Below are positions 18,896 through 31,081 of a stretch of DNA of 64,000 nt, one piece after another (position 1 is the stretch's first letter; every line of letters starts with the position of its first letter). The stretch is from positions 50,888,916-50,952,915 of the forward strand of contig NC_079205.1 of NCBI RefSeq assembly GCF_026745355.1, in the 5' to 3' direction. A program made the position numbers and the translations under genes. The notes under the pieces are model-generated. The model had not been told where the DNA came from and did not search any database. It was given only the letters and a program-made list of their open reading frames with translations. Source of the DNA: Beta vulgaris subsp. vulgaris. Its lineage: Eukaryota; Streptophyta; Magnoliopsida; Caryophyllales; Amaranthaceae.

Positions 18896-21800
18896 TGTAA
18901 TAGTCCATATTTTTAAGCACATTTTAAATAAATTAATTATGTTTATTAGTTTAATTAAGCTTTAATATCAATGAAAAATTTGTTGAGAATTATTAATTTA
19001 AATACATTTATGTTAGTGTGAATTTTAGTAAAATAAGATGTTGACTAAGTAATTCTAAGTTTTAAAAAGAAGGAAAAAGAAAATCACATTCACTCATTAT
19101 ATCTCCCTCACTCGTGTCATCTCCTCAAAGTCACACCACATCACTCTCATCTTCTTCGTGTCTTTTATTGAATTAGCCACGAAAGATTTCAAGTTCAATC
19201 TGTTTCAAAGTCTTCAACTTTTAATTGGAGATGAGTAATTTTCCTGAAGGAGGAAAAAGGATTCATTCAAACAAGTTGTTTAGGGGTAAATCCCAAAACT
19301 TCCTTTCTCTCTCACGAATTGCTTAACTGATTTATTGGTTTTGAGTTGAACTCGGTCCGGTGACCGTCTTGTGGTCTTCCGTCGGCGAGCTACTGTGGTG
19401 CGTTTGCACCGTCGCTATTGGTGGCTCGAATCACCACCTTTGTGCAGCATTTTCTCTCTTATCTGCTTTTCCGGTGCTGTTGTCGTGGTTTGTTGTTCTG
19501 CTGTTGGTGCTCCGACACTGCCACTGTTGCTGTATGTTGTTATTGTTGTTGAGTTCTGCCAATTCCGATCTCTTAGCAAGGTATAAAGTCTGGGTTTAAG
19601 CTGTGAATCTTATTTCATCGATTTCAATCTAATTTGTATGATATTAATAGTTAAATGATTTTTACTTGTATAGTTCAACTTGTCATGGATTTGCAAGAAT
19701 AAATTTTGATGTGAGCTTTTTGAAGTTAAAAATTATATTATTATTCCTTATTTAATATAGTGAGATATATATTTGTTTTAAAGCTTTCTAATTCAAAGTT
19801 CTGATTTTTCTTAAGTTAAGTTAGTATATCATATTTTAAGAAGAAGTCATATACCTATGAATTGAGTTAATTAAAGCTATCATATAAGATTAATGATGTG
19901 AATTAGATTTGTGGCATGGGTTGTATATATATGGGTTATATAGTAGGTCAGGGAAGAGCTTAAAAAGTATGAGTGATTCAATTTGTTGATCTAAATTGTT
20001 GTGAGAATGGTTAATGATTGTAGTTATTGTTTTGAGGTCGTTGGTGGAATATGGCTATAGAGATAATTTGCGGAGTTGAGCTATAGTTGGTGATGAAATG
20101 TCGAAATATTGGAGGTTTGTTAATAGAGAATTGGGTTGCAGATGAGGTAACATTTATGTTCAGCAAAAATGTATTTATATACCGTATGTGTTATATTATA
20201 TTTTTGATATTATATATCGTTTATAGTCATGGCCATGGTTATAGATGCATCTCTATGAGTTAGTTGTGAATTGCTATTGGATTGTTATAAAAGTATCCCT
20301 TTGTTCAGCTCTTGGAATTGTTCGGAAATAACTATGTTCTTATAGTATGATTTGGGTCGATAATTAGGAAATGATTTTGAAATTGTTTTAGCTGGCTTAG
20401 TTTATGAACCGAGATGAATAGTGAGGAAGGTACAAGTGGAGGGGAAATTATTCATATATGAGTGAAGACTAGAAAAGGTCGAATATTATGTTATGTTATG
20501 TTAGAAGCTTGTACTTGCCAACGATTTCTGTTACGTGATTAAGCTATGCTAGCGATATATTTAAAAGATGAATTATTTTCTGAACAATAACCAAGTTTGT
20601 TTCTTATATGAAAAATGTTTGCGAACCAAAATCGTTTTGACGGGCTGAAGTAAACTTATTGAGCTTTTCGCTCATTTTCGTTTTGTTTGTTTTGTATTTC
20701 TCTTCTATAATTGCAGGTTCTTGAATCGGAAGCTCAGAGTGGATCAAAGCGAGAATTTTGATCGTTGAGTAGTAAATAGATTAATGATTCGGAATTTTTA
20801 ATTAGAAGTATTGAAGTTCTTTATTAATAAAATATTATATTATTTTAGGAATCGAGTAAGATATTAATAATATGTTATTGATTTTGAAGCACTAGTAGAA
20901 TAAATGCTTATTGCTACGGTCAAAAAGTGGCATATTGCTGCAGTTTTGGGCGCGCAGCAATTAAGGGGGCAACAATAGGTATTTAATATATTGTTGCGGT
21001 TTTAAACCGCAGCAATATTTGAACATATTGCTGTGGTTTTTGGGAAAAACCGCAACAATATTAGTATCTAATATCATAATAGTACACCATATTGCTGCGG
21101 TTTCTGAGAAAAACCGCAGCAATATGCTGTATGTAATAATAAAAAATACACATATTGTTGCGGTTTCTACCTAAAACCGCAGCAATACACAGGTAAGTGT
21201 TATTTTTTTTTTTTTTGCATTTCATAATTAAATTTGAAAGAGTTAAACCATACTCAACCCCCAAATATAATGCGAATGAGCCTGATATTGGTAAATATAA
21301 CTAAATGATTAGTTACAAAAAAAATATCATTACAAATCTAACAAAAAGTAAAAAAAAGTAACAGTTATACAGATCTAAAAATGAATCAAAAAAATAACAA
21401 ACGATAAATACAAAAACAAAATAAAATTTACAGATCTAAAAAAAATCCTAAAATAAAAACTCAAAATAAAAAAAATCCTAAAACATAAATTTTACAGATC
21501 TACAAAACGTAAAAACGAAAAGAACGAAAAAAAAAAGGAAACACTAAAGAATCTGGTCGGAAGGGTCACACGCCTCTTCCTTCTCGTTAAGTGAACGCCG
21601 CCTCCGATTTCGATGAAAAGAACGAATGGCCGACGTAGTGGGTCGGGATTAAACCGCCTCCGATTTCGACGAGATAGACGATGGCCGACGAAACTTGCAA
21701 GGAACGAAAGGATTATGGGTTTCGTGTTTCAGGAGAAAAGAATTGGTTCAGATTAAGGCCGACGGAAGTTGCAAGGAGCGAAGGGATTAAGAGCCGACCG

Positions 21801-22505
21801 ACGAACGAACGGTTAGAAGGTTGGTGGAACAAACGGCCGATGAAGGCTGTTGAAACGAAAAGGAAGAGAGAGATAGGGAGATTTCCGGGAGTGAGAGAGA
21901 GGGATAACGACCGGAGTTCTTCACGTAAGCAGATTTCCACGAGAGATAGGGAGAAATGAGAGAGAGGGGCTGGCAATATTTTTTTTAGGGTTTACACGTT
22001 TGAGAGGGAGATTTGAGAGGGAGAGAGGCGCCCCCCTAACTTATATATAGGGTTTTTTTAGATATATTGCTGCGGTTTTCTGAAAAGAACCGCAGCAATA
22101 TATTAAAATATTATTTGTCTAATACATTGCTGCGGTTTTTCTGAAAAACCGCAGCAATATGTCTGGTCAAATGTCAACTTTTTTTTCAAACTTTTTTCCG
22201 TTCAAACAATATTGCTGCGGTTTCTGTCGAGAACCGCAGCAATATGGTTATTTTATATTTTATCTTTTCTTTAAACGTGATATATTGCTGCGTATGGGTA
22301 AAACCGCAGCAATACTACCGCAACAATAAGCAATAATTCTACTAGTGAAGATAATCTATTGTGGGCCCTGACCCACAGGTCCAGGATCGTTTTATAGGTT
22401 ATGTTTCCGCTGCAACTGAATATAATTCGAGGTTATTAAGTGTTAGTTGAGACTTATGAATATTAAGTGTGATTAGCTAGCAGCTCAGAAGTGCAGACTG
22501 TTACA
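18896..22505. mobile_element. Solo LTR (about 2.15 kb without its nested CACTA)
   Basis: The ends TGTAATAGTC and GACTGTTACA are near-perfect inverted termini with TG...CA. The unit is flanked by the TSD GAAAC on both sides. No gag-pol, PBS or PPT lies inside, so it is a solo LTR left by unequal recombination. The TGTAATA start is common in LTRs of chromovirus gypsy elements, a tentative hint only. A C/T-rich open frame near 19360-19600 has no recognisable family. The CACTA at 20890-22347 interrupts it. Confidence 0.82.
20890..22347. mobile_element. Non-autonomous CACTA element (1,458 bp), complete
   Basis: It starts CACTAGTAGAATAAATGCTT and ends AAGCAATAATTCTACTAGTG, inverted termini, with a perfect 3-bp TSD AAG (20887-20889 and 22348-22350). 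Both subterminal regions hold multiple ATTGCTGCGGTTTT / AAAACCGCAGCAATAT hairpins. No transposase is inside; the central region has only short unrelated frames (for example near 21680-21960). It was probably mobilised in trans by a relative like the 16091-17769 family. Confidence 0.94.
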
Positions 22506-24640
22506 GAAACCCCTTCTCGTCCTACATATTCATCATGTGTATGGAACATCTGACTCATATGATAAATGAGACTATGGCTAGATCTGGGTGGACCCCCTTT
22601 GCCTTTCATAGAAATAGGATCCATATATACCACCTTATGTTTGCGGATGACATCCTATTATTTGGGGAGGCAAACGTTAGCTTTGCTGATGCCATAATCC
22701 AAACCTTAGGAGAATTCCACAAAAAGTCTGACTTGAAAATGAATCCTCAAAAAAGCTCAGTTTACTTCTCTAGGCATATTGATCCAAGGATTAGTTCCGT
22801 CCTGGCTACTAGGATGAATATCCCTTCAAAACTTGACCTGGGTATTTATCTAGGATTTCCCTTCACTGATAAAAGACCAACCAAAAATCAATTGAGTCAT
22901 ATTATTAGGGAGAACCTGAGCAAGTTAGCCAGTTGGAAAACAAAATTCCTTTCCAAGGCTAGGAGAACAACCCTCATCACTTCGACCTTGAATGTCATTT
23001 CTGCCTATTCTATGAACTGCATTTCCCTCCCCAAGTTCATCATGAAATCCATTGACTCCATTGTAAGAAATTTCTATTGCAGGAAACATAAAGGGGAACA
23101 TAAATTAGCTCTCATTAACTGGGATAAGATTTGTGGACCTAAGGATACTGGTGGGCTAGGGATTAGGAAAATTAATATCTCAAATAGGATTGCCCTAGCA
23201 AACTCTACTGGAAAATGAACTCTATGGATAATCTGACCACCTAGGCTATCTATCAGAAATACTTTAGGGGAAGGGATCTCGAACCTTTTAAATCTGGCTG
23301 CCATACATGGAAAGATCTGGGGAAAGGGTGGGACATATTTGTTAAGTTTTTGGGTTGGTGCATAGGAAAGGGTGAGACCCACTTTGTTCCATTAAGAGAT
23401 TTGGTAGCGGGCCCTTTTGTCCCATAGTGAAAATGAGAGAAAGCTTGAGAGCATTATAATAGAGGAAAAATGAGACCTTAAAGACTTAACCCTCACCCTT
23501 CCTCCCCATGCCATGAATTGGATAGTAAAATACCATAGGACAACAATTGACCAAGACTGTGCTGACACCCTTGTCTGTTGGGTGGCAAAAGAAAACTATT
23601 TTGACTCATTGTTAGTTTACAACAATGAGTGGGAAAGGACTACATACCTCTCTTTGTGGCAGATCGATTGGGATTGGAGTAGTTTTTGGAGGCCCCTTGT
23701 CATCCCAAAATCCAACATTTTTTTATGGGCTGGTATTTAGGATGGCATCCCCACTAGATCTAACCTTCATGTAAGGAAGGTAACTACTAGCCCTATATGC
23801 CCATTATGCCAAACAGTTCCTACAACGAATACTCATGTCCTTAGAGAATGTGTAAGAGCAAAAGAAACGTGGAGTAAATGTGACCTCCCCTAAAAGAAAT
23901 TCTCCTTGGACTTTAAAACTTGGATTACCTCTAATATTAACTCTAATGTGAGTATAAAAATCATAATAGCATTTCTTGGGCCACCTGATTCAGCTTTCTC
24001 TATTGGAAAATCTGGATTAGAAGGAATCTTTGGGTCTTCAATAGTCAGCTCATATCAAGACTATCTTATCCTCAAACCCTAATCTCCAACAACCATTTCA
24101 AATCTCCTTGACCCATGATTTACTATATCAGTCGATGCCTCTTTTTGTACTACTAACCTTCATGCAAGAATGGGAGCAATTTGTAGGAGTAAATATGGCC
24201 AGTGGATGGGAGGTTTTTATGGTAATTTGGTGTGTAGTGATGCCAGCCTTGCAGAAAGCCTTGCCATATATGAAACATTGATATGAATTGAAGCGAATCA
24301 TTGGAAGAATTGCATTGTTTTGATCAGATTCTTTGATAACAGTGGATTGTATAAATGAAAGTACAAGGATAAGAGATCCATATAATAATCATACTAATGT
24401 TCGCAGCCAACTATTATAGAGAGAGGGTCACATCAAGCTGTAAAAAGTGGCTCGGGACCAAGTGTGTGAGGCTGACATCTTAGCAAGAATAAGTCGTGAA
24501 GGAAGTGGGAGGTGGGATTTTTCTGCCAATTTTGTATAGTCCCATGGGTGAAGTTAGACATTAAGGTCGAGAATATTACTTTTGAACAACTATGCTGATC
24601 TTGTAATGATGGGATCATAGATCCCTCTCCTAGCTTCTCT
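22506..24640 (+). pseudogene. LINE-2 ORF2, second half: RT, zf-RVT and RNase H
   Basis: The longest open part (22535-23218) has IFIMCMEHLTHMINETM, the catalytic FADDILLFGE motif, LKMNPQKSSVYFSRH and the thumb segment (FLSKARRTTLITSTLNVIS). Downstream in broken frames come the zf-RVT block (PLVIPKSNIFLWAGI, CPLCQTVPTTNTHVLREC) and near 24120 an RVT_3-type RNase H start (SVDASFCTTNLHARMGAICR). Multiple stops and frameshifts make this inactive. The 3' end lies near 24690 in an A-rich stretch, with no long poly-A. Confidence 0.85.
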
Positions 24641-24690
24641 AGCTAAACTTTAACCTATTTATATATCGTTTTAGTTAACCAAAAATTATA

Positions 24691-25287
24691 ATAAGAGGGC
24701 GGGTTTAGAAGTAGTTTCTATGTGTTCTTTTTCCTAAAGTTTGTTAACTTTAATTTGGTGGATCTTGATTTACATTAGTACTTCATATTATTGCCGCTTT
24801 ACTTTTTTTTAAAAATGAGATCCATAACCATAGTTTTAAAAAGGAAAACACAAAAGAAAAGAAAAAAGGGCCGATGTACCAGTACCGCATGCAGTACGTT
24901 TGGTTTATGGAATTTTGTCTTCTGTGAAAATGGATTATGCGAGTCACGCTCCTCGCGACCGACAATTTCACCCAAAAGTTGAACTTATTGGACAGTGGCA
25001 ATTTGGCAGCTTTCCGACGGATTAGCCGCCAGGCCCGCCACTAAGGACGAAAAAGATAATTCAAGAAAAGTAAACGATGATTTTCAACCGCAGAGCTGAG
25101 AGCACTGCAGTAATAATCCATTGCAATAATTATCTTGGAAATTTTGTAACATTCTACTACTCCTATATAGCAGGTTATATACTTCTACTTGTTATATTTG
25201 CTACTTCATTCACTAAATATAAGTATATGCTTCAGAGCTGAGCCACAAAGTATTCTAAAAATTGTCACTATTAGAGAACAAACCCCC
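24691..25287 (+). promoter_or_regulatory. Upstream region and putative promoter/5' UTR of the ankyrin gene
   Basis: No transposon or coding sequence was recognised here. A TATA-like CTATATAG is at 25163-25170 in a T/C-rich context, 118 bp before the first in-frame ATG of the ankyrin exon (25288), so transcription could start near 25195. This is inference from position and motif only. Confidence 0.35.
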
Positions 25288-25807
25288 ATGCAAGCAAGCA
25301 CAGCAGCAACGGGGGATCGGATAACCGGGGGCAACAATATTCCCCCCATTGAGCAAGCTTTAGCTAATGATGTACAGCCAAGAGAGAGACTACAACTAAT
25401 ATGTAGAAGGAACGAGAAAGGCATGAATCCTCTTCATGAAGCTGCAGAATTGGAGGATAAAGATATTTCCGAAAAACTTGTGGATGCCTATAAATGTGCT
25501 TGTAATGACCTTGAACAGTCACAAGAGGGCACAGTTCAGCCGTGCCAACATCCATGGAGCGCCATAAATAACAAGAAAGAGATGCCGCTGCATATTGCGA
25601 TCAAGGAAAAGCGCAAGGAAGTAGCAATATATTTGCTGTCTGTTGACCCGAACGAGACTGCTTCATGTGACGAAGATGGTTGTTCTCCTCTTTACCTTGC
25701 AGTAAAGAACGGGTGGGAAGATCTTGTTTTACAAATGCTGGACTCATACAAGTTCCGCTTCCATCACAAGTTTAAAAATCCCTTAAACGTGGTGCCCAAA
25801 TGCTCAG
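25288..25807 (+). CDS. Ankyrin-repeat protein, first recognised coding exon
   Basis: The ATG at 25288 (MQASTAATGDRITGG) is the first ATG in an upstream-open frame. The exon has at least three ankyrin units (GMNPLHEAAELEDKDISEKL at about 50, EMPLHIAIKEKRKEVAIYLL at about 98, GCSPLYLAVKNGWEDLVLQM at about 130) and the start of a fourth (NPLNVVPKCS), cut mid-repeat. The donor is TCAG|GTGCG at 25808, phase 1. The matching acceptor is CAG|TG at 54985: joined, the fourth repeat is completed by DICRRLLERR. The family (plant ankyrin proteins with C-terminal membrane PGG domains such as ACD6/ITN1 relatives) often acts in defence or stress signalling. No PGG domain is seen in the window, so subtype and function are open. 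Confidence 0.82.
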
Positions 25808-27868
25808 GTGCGAATTTGAAACATTAACGTGTGTGCATATATATATACTAGTTTTTATATGCACGCGATGCGTGTGAAAATACGTGGAAAATTATTTTTT
25901 TAGAAGAGGTAAAAAATTAATTTAATTATTAATTATATCTAATAAATTAGGGATATTTGAATTGTTGATGGTTTTGTTTTTGTAATGTTTCTTTTATTTT
26001 TTAAATTAATTAGGTAGTTTTTTTTTTTATTTTTTATTTTCTTTTAATTAAAGTAAGTAGTTAGAATAATGGGGGTAAAATTAGGTTTTTGATATTTTGG
26101 TGTCCTATCCCTCTTCCCATATAGAATAGAGATATATGGTGCGAGTTTTCAATATGAACGTGTGTATTAGTGCGTGTATATATATGTGGTAATCTGGTAA
26201 TTAAGGGAACTCCCTGGTACAAGAGGAGCGACTAGATCAATTTGATCCACTTGAACCTATCCACATATCATATATGTTTCAACCATCTCTATTATATAAG
26301 GCAATATATAGGGGACACTAAAAAATAGAAAAAGGAAAAAAAAGAAAAAAAATAGAGAATATTAATTGTTTTATTTGAATGAAGAAAGGAGGGAAAAGTA
26401 TGACATTTAAACTGAACATCAGTTTTTTGAGAAAATAAAATGTAAAGACAGTTTTTTTACCCAATTAATTTTATTTTGTACTTCATTTGTTATCACACGT
26501 TATCGCACACATTGCGTGCATGTAAGACTACTACTCATATATGGGAAGCCTCATGTGAAAATACATATTTTATGTGAGAACACTAAATATGTGACTATGT
26601 GAGAACACATCTAGATGTTCTTAAATTTCAACAATGACAAGTTCTAATATCCAAAGCATGCTGTTCTAAATATTCTTTCAGACATGTCTCTTCTTAAAAA
26701 TATCCAATGCCTCTCTTCAAGTAGGCTCCTTGAAAATTTGAAGCTCAAATTGAACTAATCTGTTCACAAATTCAACAAGATTATTCATCAAATTTTTGTA
26801 ATTGACTTACTTTTGTTGAATTGATATATTATGTAAAAGTCTATTTGTTTTCTGTCCTCAATAACTATCCCTCAACGCTTTCATCTTTTTCCTCCGATTT
26901 TCCCCCAAAACCTCCAAATTCTTATCCTAACATTAATTCTCTCTCTTCTATGGACCCTCCTCATTGACTACTCACTCAGATTATCTCTCTTCTTCGTCGT
27001 CTTCTTCCATAGTGGCCATGCATAGTGTCTCCCTCCGATAACTCTCTCTCTTCTACGTCATAATTACACTACCTCTCAATTCTTCCAGTACTCATATTAT
27101 CACTGATCAGAATTCATCAATATTGCTCGTTAGTTGTTCCATAATAATGTAAAACATGTTCTAAAATAATATACATCATGCTCTCAAACAATATACATAT
27201 GTAATGTTCTTAGACAATGTACAACATGTTATAAAAACAGCGTATAACATGCTTTAAGACAATGTATAACATGTTCTAGTTTGTATACGAAGGTCTGTCT
27301 ATTACAAATCATGCCACACTGCCATTAATGACGTGCAGTTAATGACAATGTACATCTAGGCATGGCTTGGGATCCTATATAGGATATGCATCACTGAAAT
27401 TCAGGTTGGATGAATTGGATCTGGATCCGGATCTCATTTTTGGGATCCAGATCCGACTTGTTGATCTATTTTCTGTTATGAAATATATCAATGCACATAT
27501 AGTTTTGATAATGTACTCATATGATAACTAAGGTGGTATTCTCAATGTTCTTGTGTTGTAAAATGTAGATTGAACTAAAAAGATAATAATTGACCTTTAA
27601 GGCAATATTTTTTTATAATGTTTTTCAAATGGATCCAGATCCAAATCTATAAATCTGTGAGTCCAGTGTATTTTGCTCAGGATCTAAACTTTAAGAATCT
27701 AGCGAATCCAATTCGGACGTCGATCCATGCAAAAATTATGGATCTGGATGTGAATTCAGTCCAACTGACACGACTCGTATGCCATCCCCAGACTTAGATC
27801 TCACCTTATCCAACATTCTTTATATATTCTGACATCTGTTATATGTTATCATATACGAAACGATTATA
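25808..27868. other. Intron sequence without recognised elements
   Basis: AT-rich. Notable pieces: T-runs near 26010, a repeated ACAATGTA.AACATGTT motif (27130-27280), and copies of GGATCCAGATCC / GGATCTGGATCC in opposite orientation near 27415-27460 and 27630-27645, perhaps ends of a small decayed element. No open frame of note. Confidence 0.5.
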
Positions 27869-27875
27869 TATATAC

Positions 27876-27937
<62 letters not shown>

Positions 27938-27947
27938 GAAGTGAGTT
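27869..27947. repeat. (TA)n microsatellite
   Basis: Nearly pure TA dinucleotide run flanked by ACTTC and GAAGT, so the tract sits in a short palindrome. Confidence 0.9.
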
Positions 27948-27978
27948 TATATGAGAATGCATACTTACGTGAGAAAGA

Positions 27979-28270
27979 CACAACAAGAATGTCAGCCTTT
28001 AGCGTCCGCAAAAATCAGACGCTAAAAACGCGGAATCGGAAGCTAAATATATTAGCGTCCGCCAACGGACGCTAAATGGCTAATGCAAAACCCTTGGTCG
28101 CTAAAAGCGGACGCTAAAAAATTAGCGTCTGATATTTAAAATTTAGCGACCGTTTCCTATGCAGTCGCTAATTAGCGACCGTTTAGAGCTGCTGACGCTA
28201 ATTAGCGACCGCCATGGCATTCGCTAATTAGCGACCGCGAGCCAGCAGTCGCTAATTAGCGACCGTTTTC
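27979..28270. repeat. Left subterminal repeats (TTAGCGWCCG family)
   Basis: At least ten units of TTAGCGTCCGC / GCGGACGCTAA and AATTAGCGACCG in both orientations, spaced 15-35 bp. A matching set occurs at 32516-32715. Confidence 0.88.
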
Positions 28271-29065
28271 TCAAATACGCATTTGTGCTTTCTTTTTCCT
28301 TTTTGGTACGCATTTGCAATTTTTTTTTTCTTTTGGTTAACTAGTATTAAATGTAATAGTTTTTTAAATGTAATAAGATATGGAATGATGCAAATACAAT
28401 ACTTTTTTTATTAAGGCAAACAAATTAATCAATTCAATTATTATTGATAATAAATGTAATTACAAGTGAAAAAATATTCTAGAACTAAATTCTAGTATAC
28501 TTAGAACAAAATCTAATACAAATCTCATATAATTACATGTACACTTTAAACTCCACAACAAAAATCTAGAACCAAAACGGACTTTAAATCTGGCATCTGG
28601 ATCGAAACCAACTTCAAATCTGGAACTCAAACGCAAATCTCATAACCCTGCAAATCAACAAAAACAAAAAAAATTAATGAAATTAACTAGAAAAAAACAA
28701 TTATTAACAAAAATTATATGAATAACTAAATAAATCTGAAACAAATGCCTGGTCTGAACAAATATCGAAAAACATATCCGTTAAACCAGGCAAATGCCTG
28801 GATCATAGTGGATGAAATTATTGAAGATATATAGTATTATGCATCCATCAATATTTTCATTTCTGTATAAGCATGTTGACTAACGAGTTCCATCTCAAAC
28901 CCCTGCTCTCCTCACTTTTCATCAAAAATATTAAATACACAAAGGTTCTGATATATAAATTAAACTTTTGAATCGCAGGAATAATTGTCTAACACATCTA
29001 TCTTTAACCAACTTTCACATATACCCTCAAAAAAAACCACAAAACCATTATTCCAAATTTGCAAT
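28271..29065. other. Interior of the CACTA-like element, left part
   Basis: AT-rich non-coding sequence up to the MULE insertion point. Small internal duplications (CAAATCTGG.A units near 28585-28640). Nothing coding recognised. Confidence 0.5.
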
Positions 29066-29074
29066 AATCTAAAT

Positions 29075-30281
29075 ACGGTTTTTTCACCAAATACCCCCGA
29101 CAAATCAAAATATTCACAATATACCCTCAATGTTTCAAAAATGCACCGTATACCCTTGGGTTTTCGAAAACGTGCACCAGATACCCTTTTCCTAACTTCC
29201 ATTAACTCACCGTTAGCTCACCGTTAGCTTTATTTACCATTTTGCCATTAATAACCATAAACCCTAATTCTAATCTAACCCTAACTCTAACTCTAACTTT
29301 AAGCATAAACCCTAACCCTAACTCTAACCCTAACCCACCCCTAACCCTAACACCATGGCAGCCCCTACCCCCTCCCCTTCCCCTCCACCCCAAGCCAGGC
29401 CCACATCCCCTCCCCTCGCCTCCACTGTCACTCCCCCACTCCCTCCCCTCCCCTTCACTGTCACTCCCCACCCCTCCCCTTCACTATCGCTCCCTCACCC
29501 TTCCCCTCCCCTCCACTGCTGCTCCCCCACCCCTCCCCTCAACTGTCGTTCCCCTACCCTCTCCCCGTCGATTTCCCCAGCCCCCCTGACAACCCTTCGA
29601 ATTTCCCGCCGATTTCCCCAGCCACCCTTTGATTTCCCGTCGATTTCCCTAGCCATTAATTCCCGTCGATTTCCCCAGCCATTAATTCTTGTCGATTTTC
29701 GCAGCCATTATTCTCGAGCTTCATGGTCGCCGGTGTTCGAAGGGGATGGGTGGGGTCTAGCGTTCGAGGGGGAGGGGAGGATGGGGTGGGGAATTTGAAA
29801 GGTCGGGCTGGAAAATCGACGAGGAAGGGGGGAGGGGAGGTCGGCGGTGAACAAACACACGGGGGTGGGGAGGTCGGCACGCGCAGCGGCGGTGAGGGTA
29901 GGGGCGGGGAAATCAGCGGGGAAGAGGTGAGGGGAGGCCGACGGTGGATGCGCAGGGGGGGGGAGGTCGGTGGGGGGAGGGGAGGGGTAGGGTAGGGGCT
30001 GGGTAGTCGGGAGGTCGGTGGTGGGGGAGGGGGAGGGGTAGGGGTGGGGGCTGCCAAAGAGTTAGGGTTAGGGTTAGATTTGGGTTAGGGTTAGGTTAGA
30101 TTAGGTTTAGGGTTTAATGATGGCAAAATGGTAAATAATGCTAACGGTGGGCTAACGGAAGTTAGGAAAAGGGTATCTGGTGCACGTTTTCGAAAACTCA
30201 AGGGTATACGGTGCATTTCTAAAACATTAAGGGTATATTGTGAATTTTTTGATTTGTCGGGGGTATTTGGTGAAATAACCG
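29075..30281. mobile_element. Non-autonomous fold-back Mutator-like element (1,207 bp)
   Basis: Perfect 9-bp TSD ATCTAAATA at 29066-29074 and 30282-30290. Inverted ends CGGTTTTTTCACCAAATACC and GGTATTTGGTGAAATAACCG extend inward as arms of roughly 300 bp that stay highly similar. The inner arms contain telomere-like CCCTAA (left) and TTAGGG (right) runs, then GGCAGCCCC and C-rich (left) or G-rich (right) tracts, so most of the element is one large inverted repeat. A 9-bp TSD with long TIRs is the signature of the Mutator superfamily. Long open frames here come from biased composition only. Confidence 0.93.
29258..29354. repeat. Telomere-like CCCTAA tract in the left MULE arm
   Basis: Degenerate CCCTAA / CTCTAA units, mirrored as TTAGGG units at 30061-30115 in the right arm. 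They are part of the element's TIR rather than a chromosome end. Confidence 0.88.
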
Positions 30282-30856
30282 ATCTAAATAATATATCACA
30301 AAAAGAAGAAACAGAACAAGTGACCTTTCTGGCTGAATCAACAGAAGTGAACTCTTTCCACAAATCTTGCAAATCAAAATCACAAAAAAATGCAATATTA
30401 CTTAAACATTATACAGAAATAGAGCAACAACAAAAAAAAAAACAAAACAAAAAAAACAGAGGAAGAAAAGTATACCTCAATTTGAGAAAGCTTTCCTTCA
30501 TCTAATACTTTAAACAGGGCAAAACTCGCAGGAGTTTCAAATAAAACCAACATTTCTCAAGCCTCAAATTTTTACCTTTTCTTCTGTAACCCAAAATCAC
30601 AAACAAAAAGAAGCAAAGATTTAAGAGTCAGTGAATGATTAGACGAAAAATAGGAAAAGAAAAAAAATTGAATGAAGAAACTTACGAGAGAAAAAGAGGA
30701 AGACTGTGAGAGGAGGGGGAAGGACTGAGGAGGGTATTGCAAGGGATTTAGAGAGGCGAGCATGAACCCTAAGTATCGACCACCCCATCATATATTTTAC
30801 GGCATCTTCAAATTACGATATTTTTTTGGGTTTTGGGTCGGGTTAACCCGAGTTTA

Positions 30857-31081
30857 GGAATGTGGGATTTGATAAAAGATTCTTATGTAGATCTATTATA
30901 GATCATGCTCCTATATCTGGATTAGAGCTAACCCTGAATGTGGGATTTGATAAAAGATTCTTAGTGAACCTGTGCCTTAATGAGGAAGACAGCCTAAGAA
31001 TTTTGCACAAAAACAGAGGAAAACACTATCCTGAAGAACTATTGTAGATCATGCTCCTATATCTGGATTAGAGCTAACCCT
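30857..31081 (+). repeat. Interleaved direct repeats
   Basis: GAATGTGGGATTTGATAAAA (plus GATTCTTA) occurs near 30859 and at 30936. TAGATCATGCTCCTATATCT (plus GGATTAGAGCTAACCC) occurs at 30899 and 31045. A third partial copy of the first unit is near 31349. This points to a small local duplication in the element. Confidence 0.8.

Larger units (their letters stand above)
17770..24690 (+). mobile_element. LINE-2, 5' truncated, interrupted by a solo LTR
   Basis: Two collinear ORF2 parts, 17770-18895 and 22506-about 24690, flank an LTR insertion with a 5-bp TSD. Order: endonuclease-RT linker, RT palm, FADD motif, thumb, zf-RVT, RNase H. The 5' end abuts the CACTA terminus, so ORF1 and endonuclease are missing. 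The RNase H domain distinguishes it from some other plant LINEs. Many stops are present. Confidence 0.85.

Noticed and set aside
19360..19599. Hydrophobic open frames (LLLLSSANS, VVVVCCSAV)
   Set aside because: They lie inside the solo LTR, have no homology seen, and overlap in two frames, so are probably non-coding.
21681..21976. Charged open frame in the non-autonomous CACTA, both strands
   Set aside because: Arginine/glutamate-rich, purine-biased sequence with an equally long frame on the opposite strand. No known domain.
24433..25001. Small open frames before the ankyrin gene
   Set aside because: Short, overlapping on opposite strands, no domain. They lie in LINE-2's end and an AT-rich upstream region.
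29202..30057. Open frames of 90-147 codons, proline- or glycine-rich, on both strands
   Set aside because: They are products of the C-rich and G-rich arms of the fold-back MULE. Composition bias removes stops, and there is no start context or family.
29258..30115. Chromosome-end telomere
   Set aside because: The CCCTAA tracts are degenerate, short, and mirror-paired within the TIRs of a TSD-bounded element.
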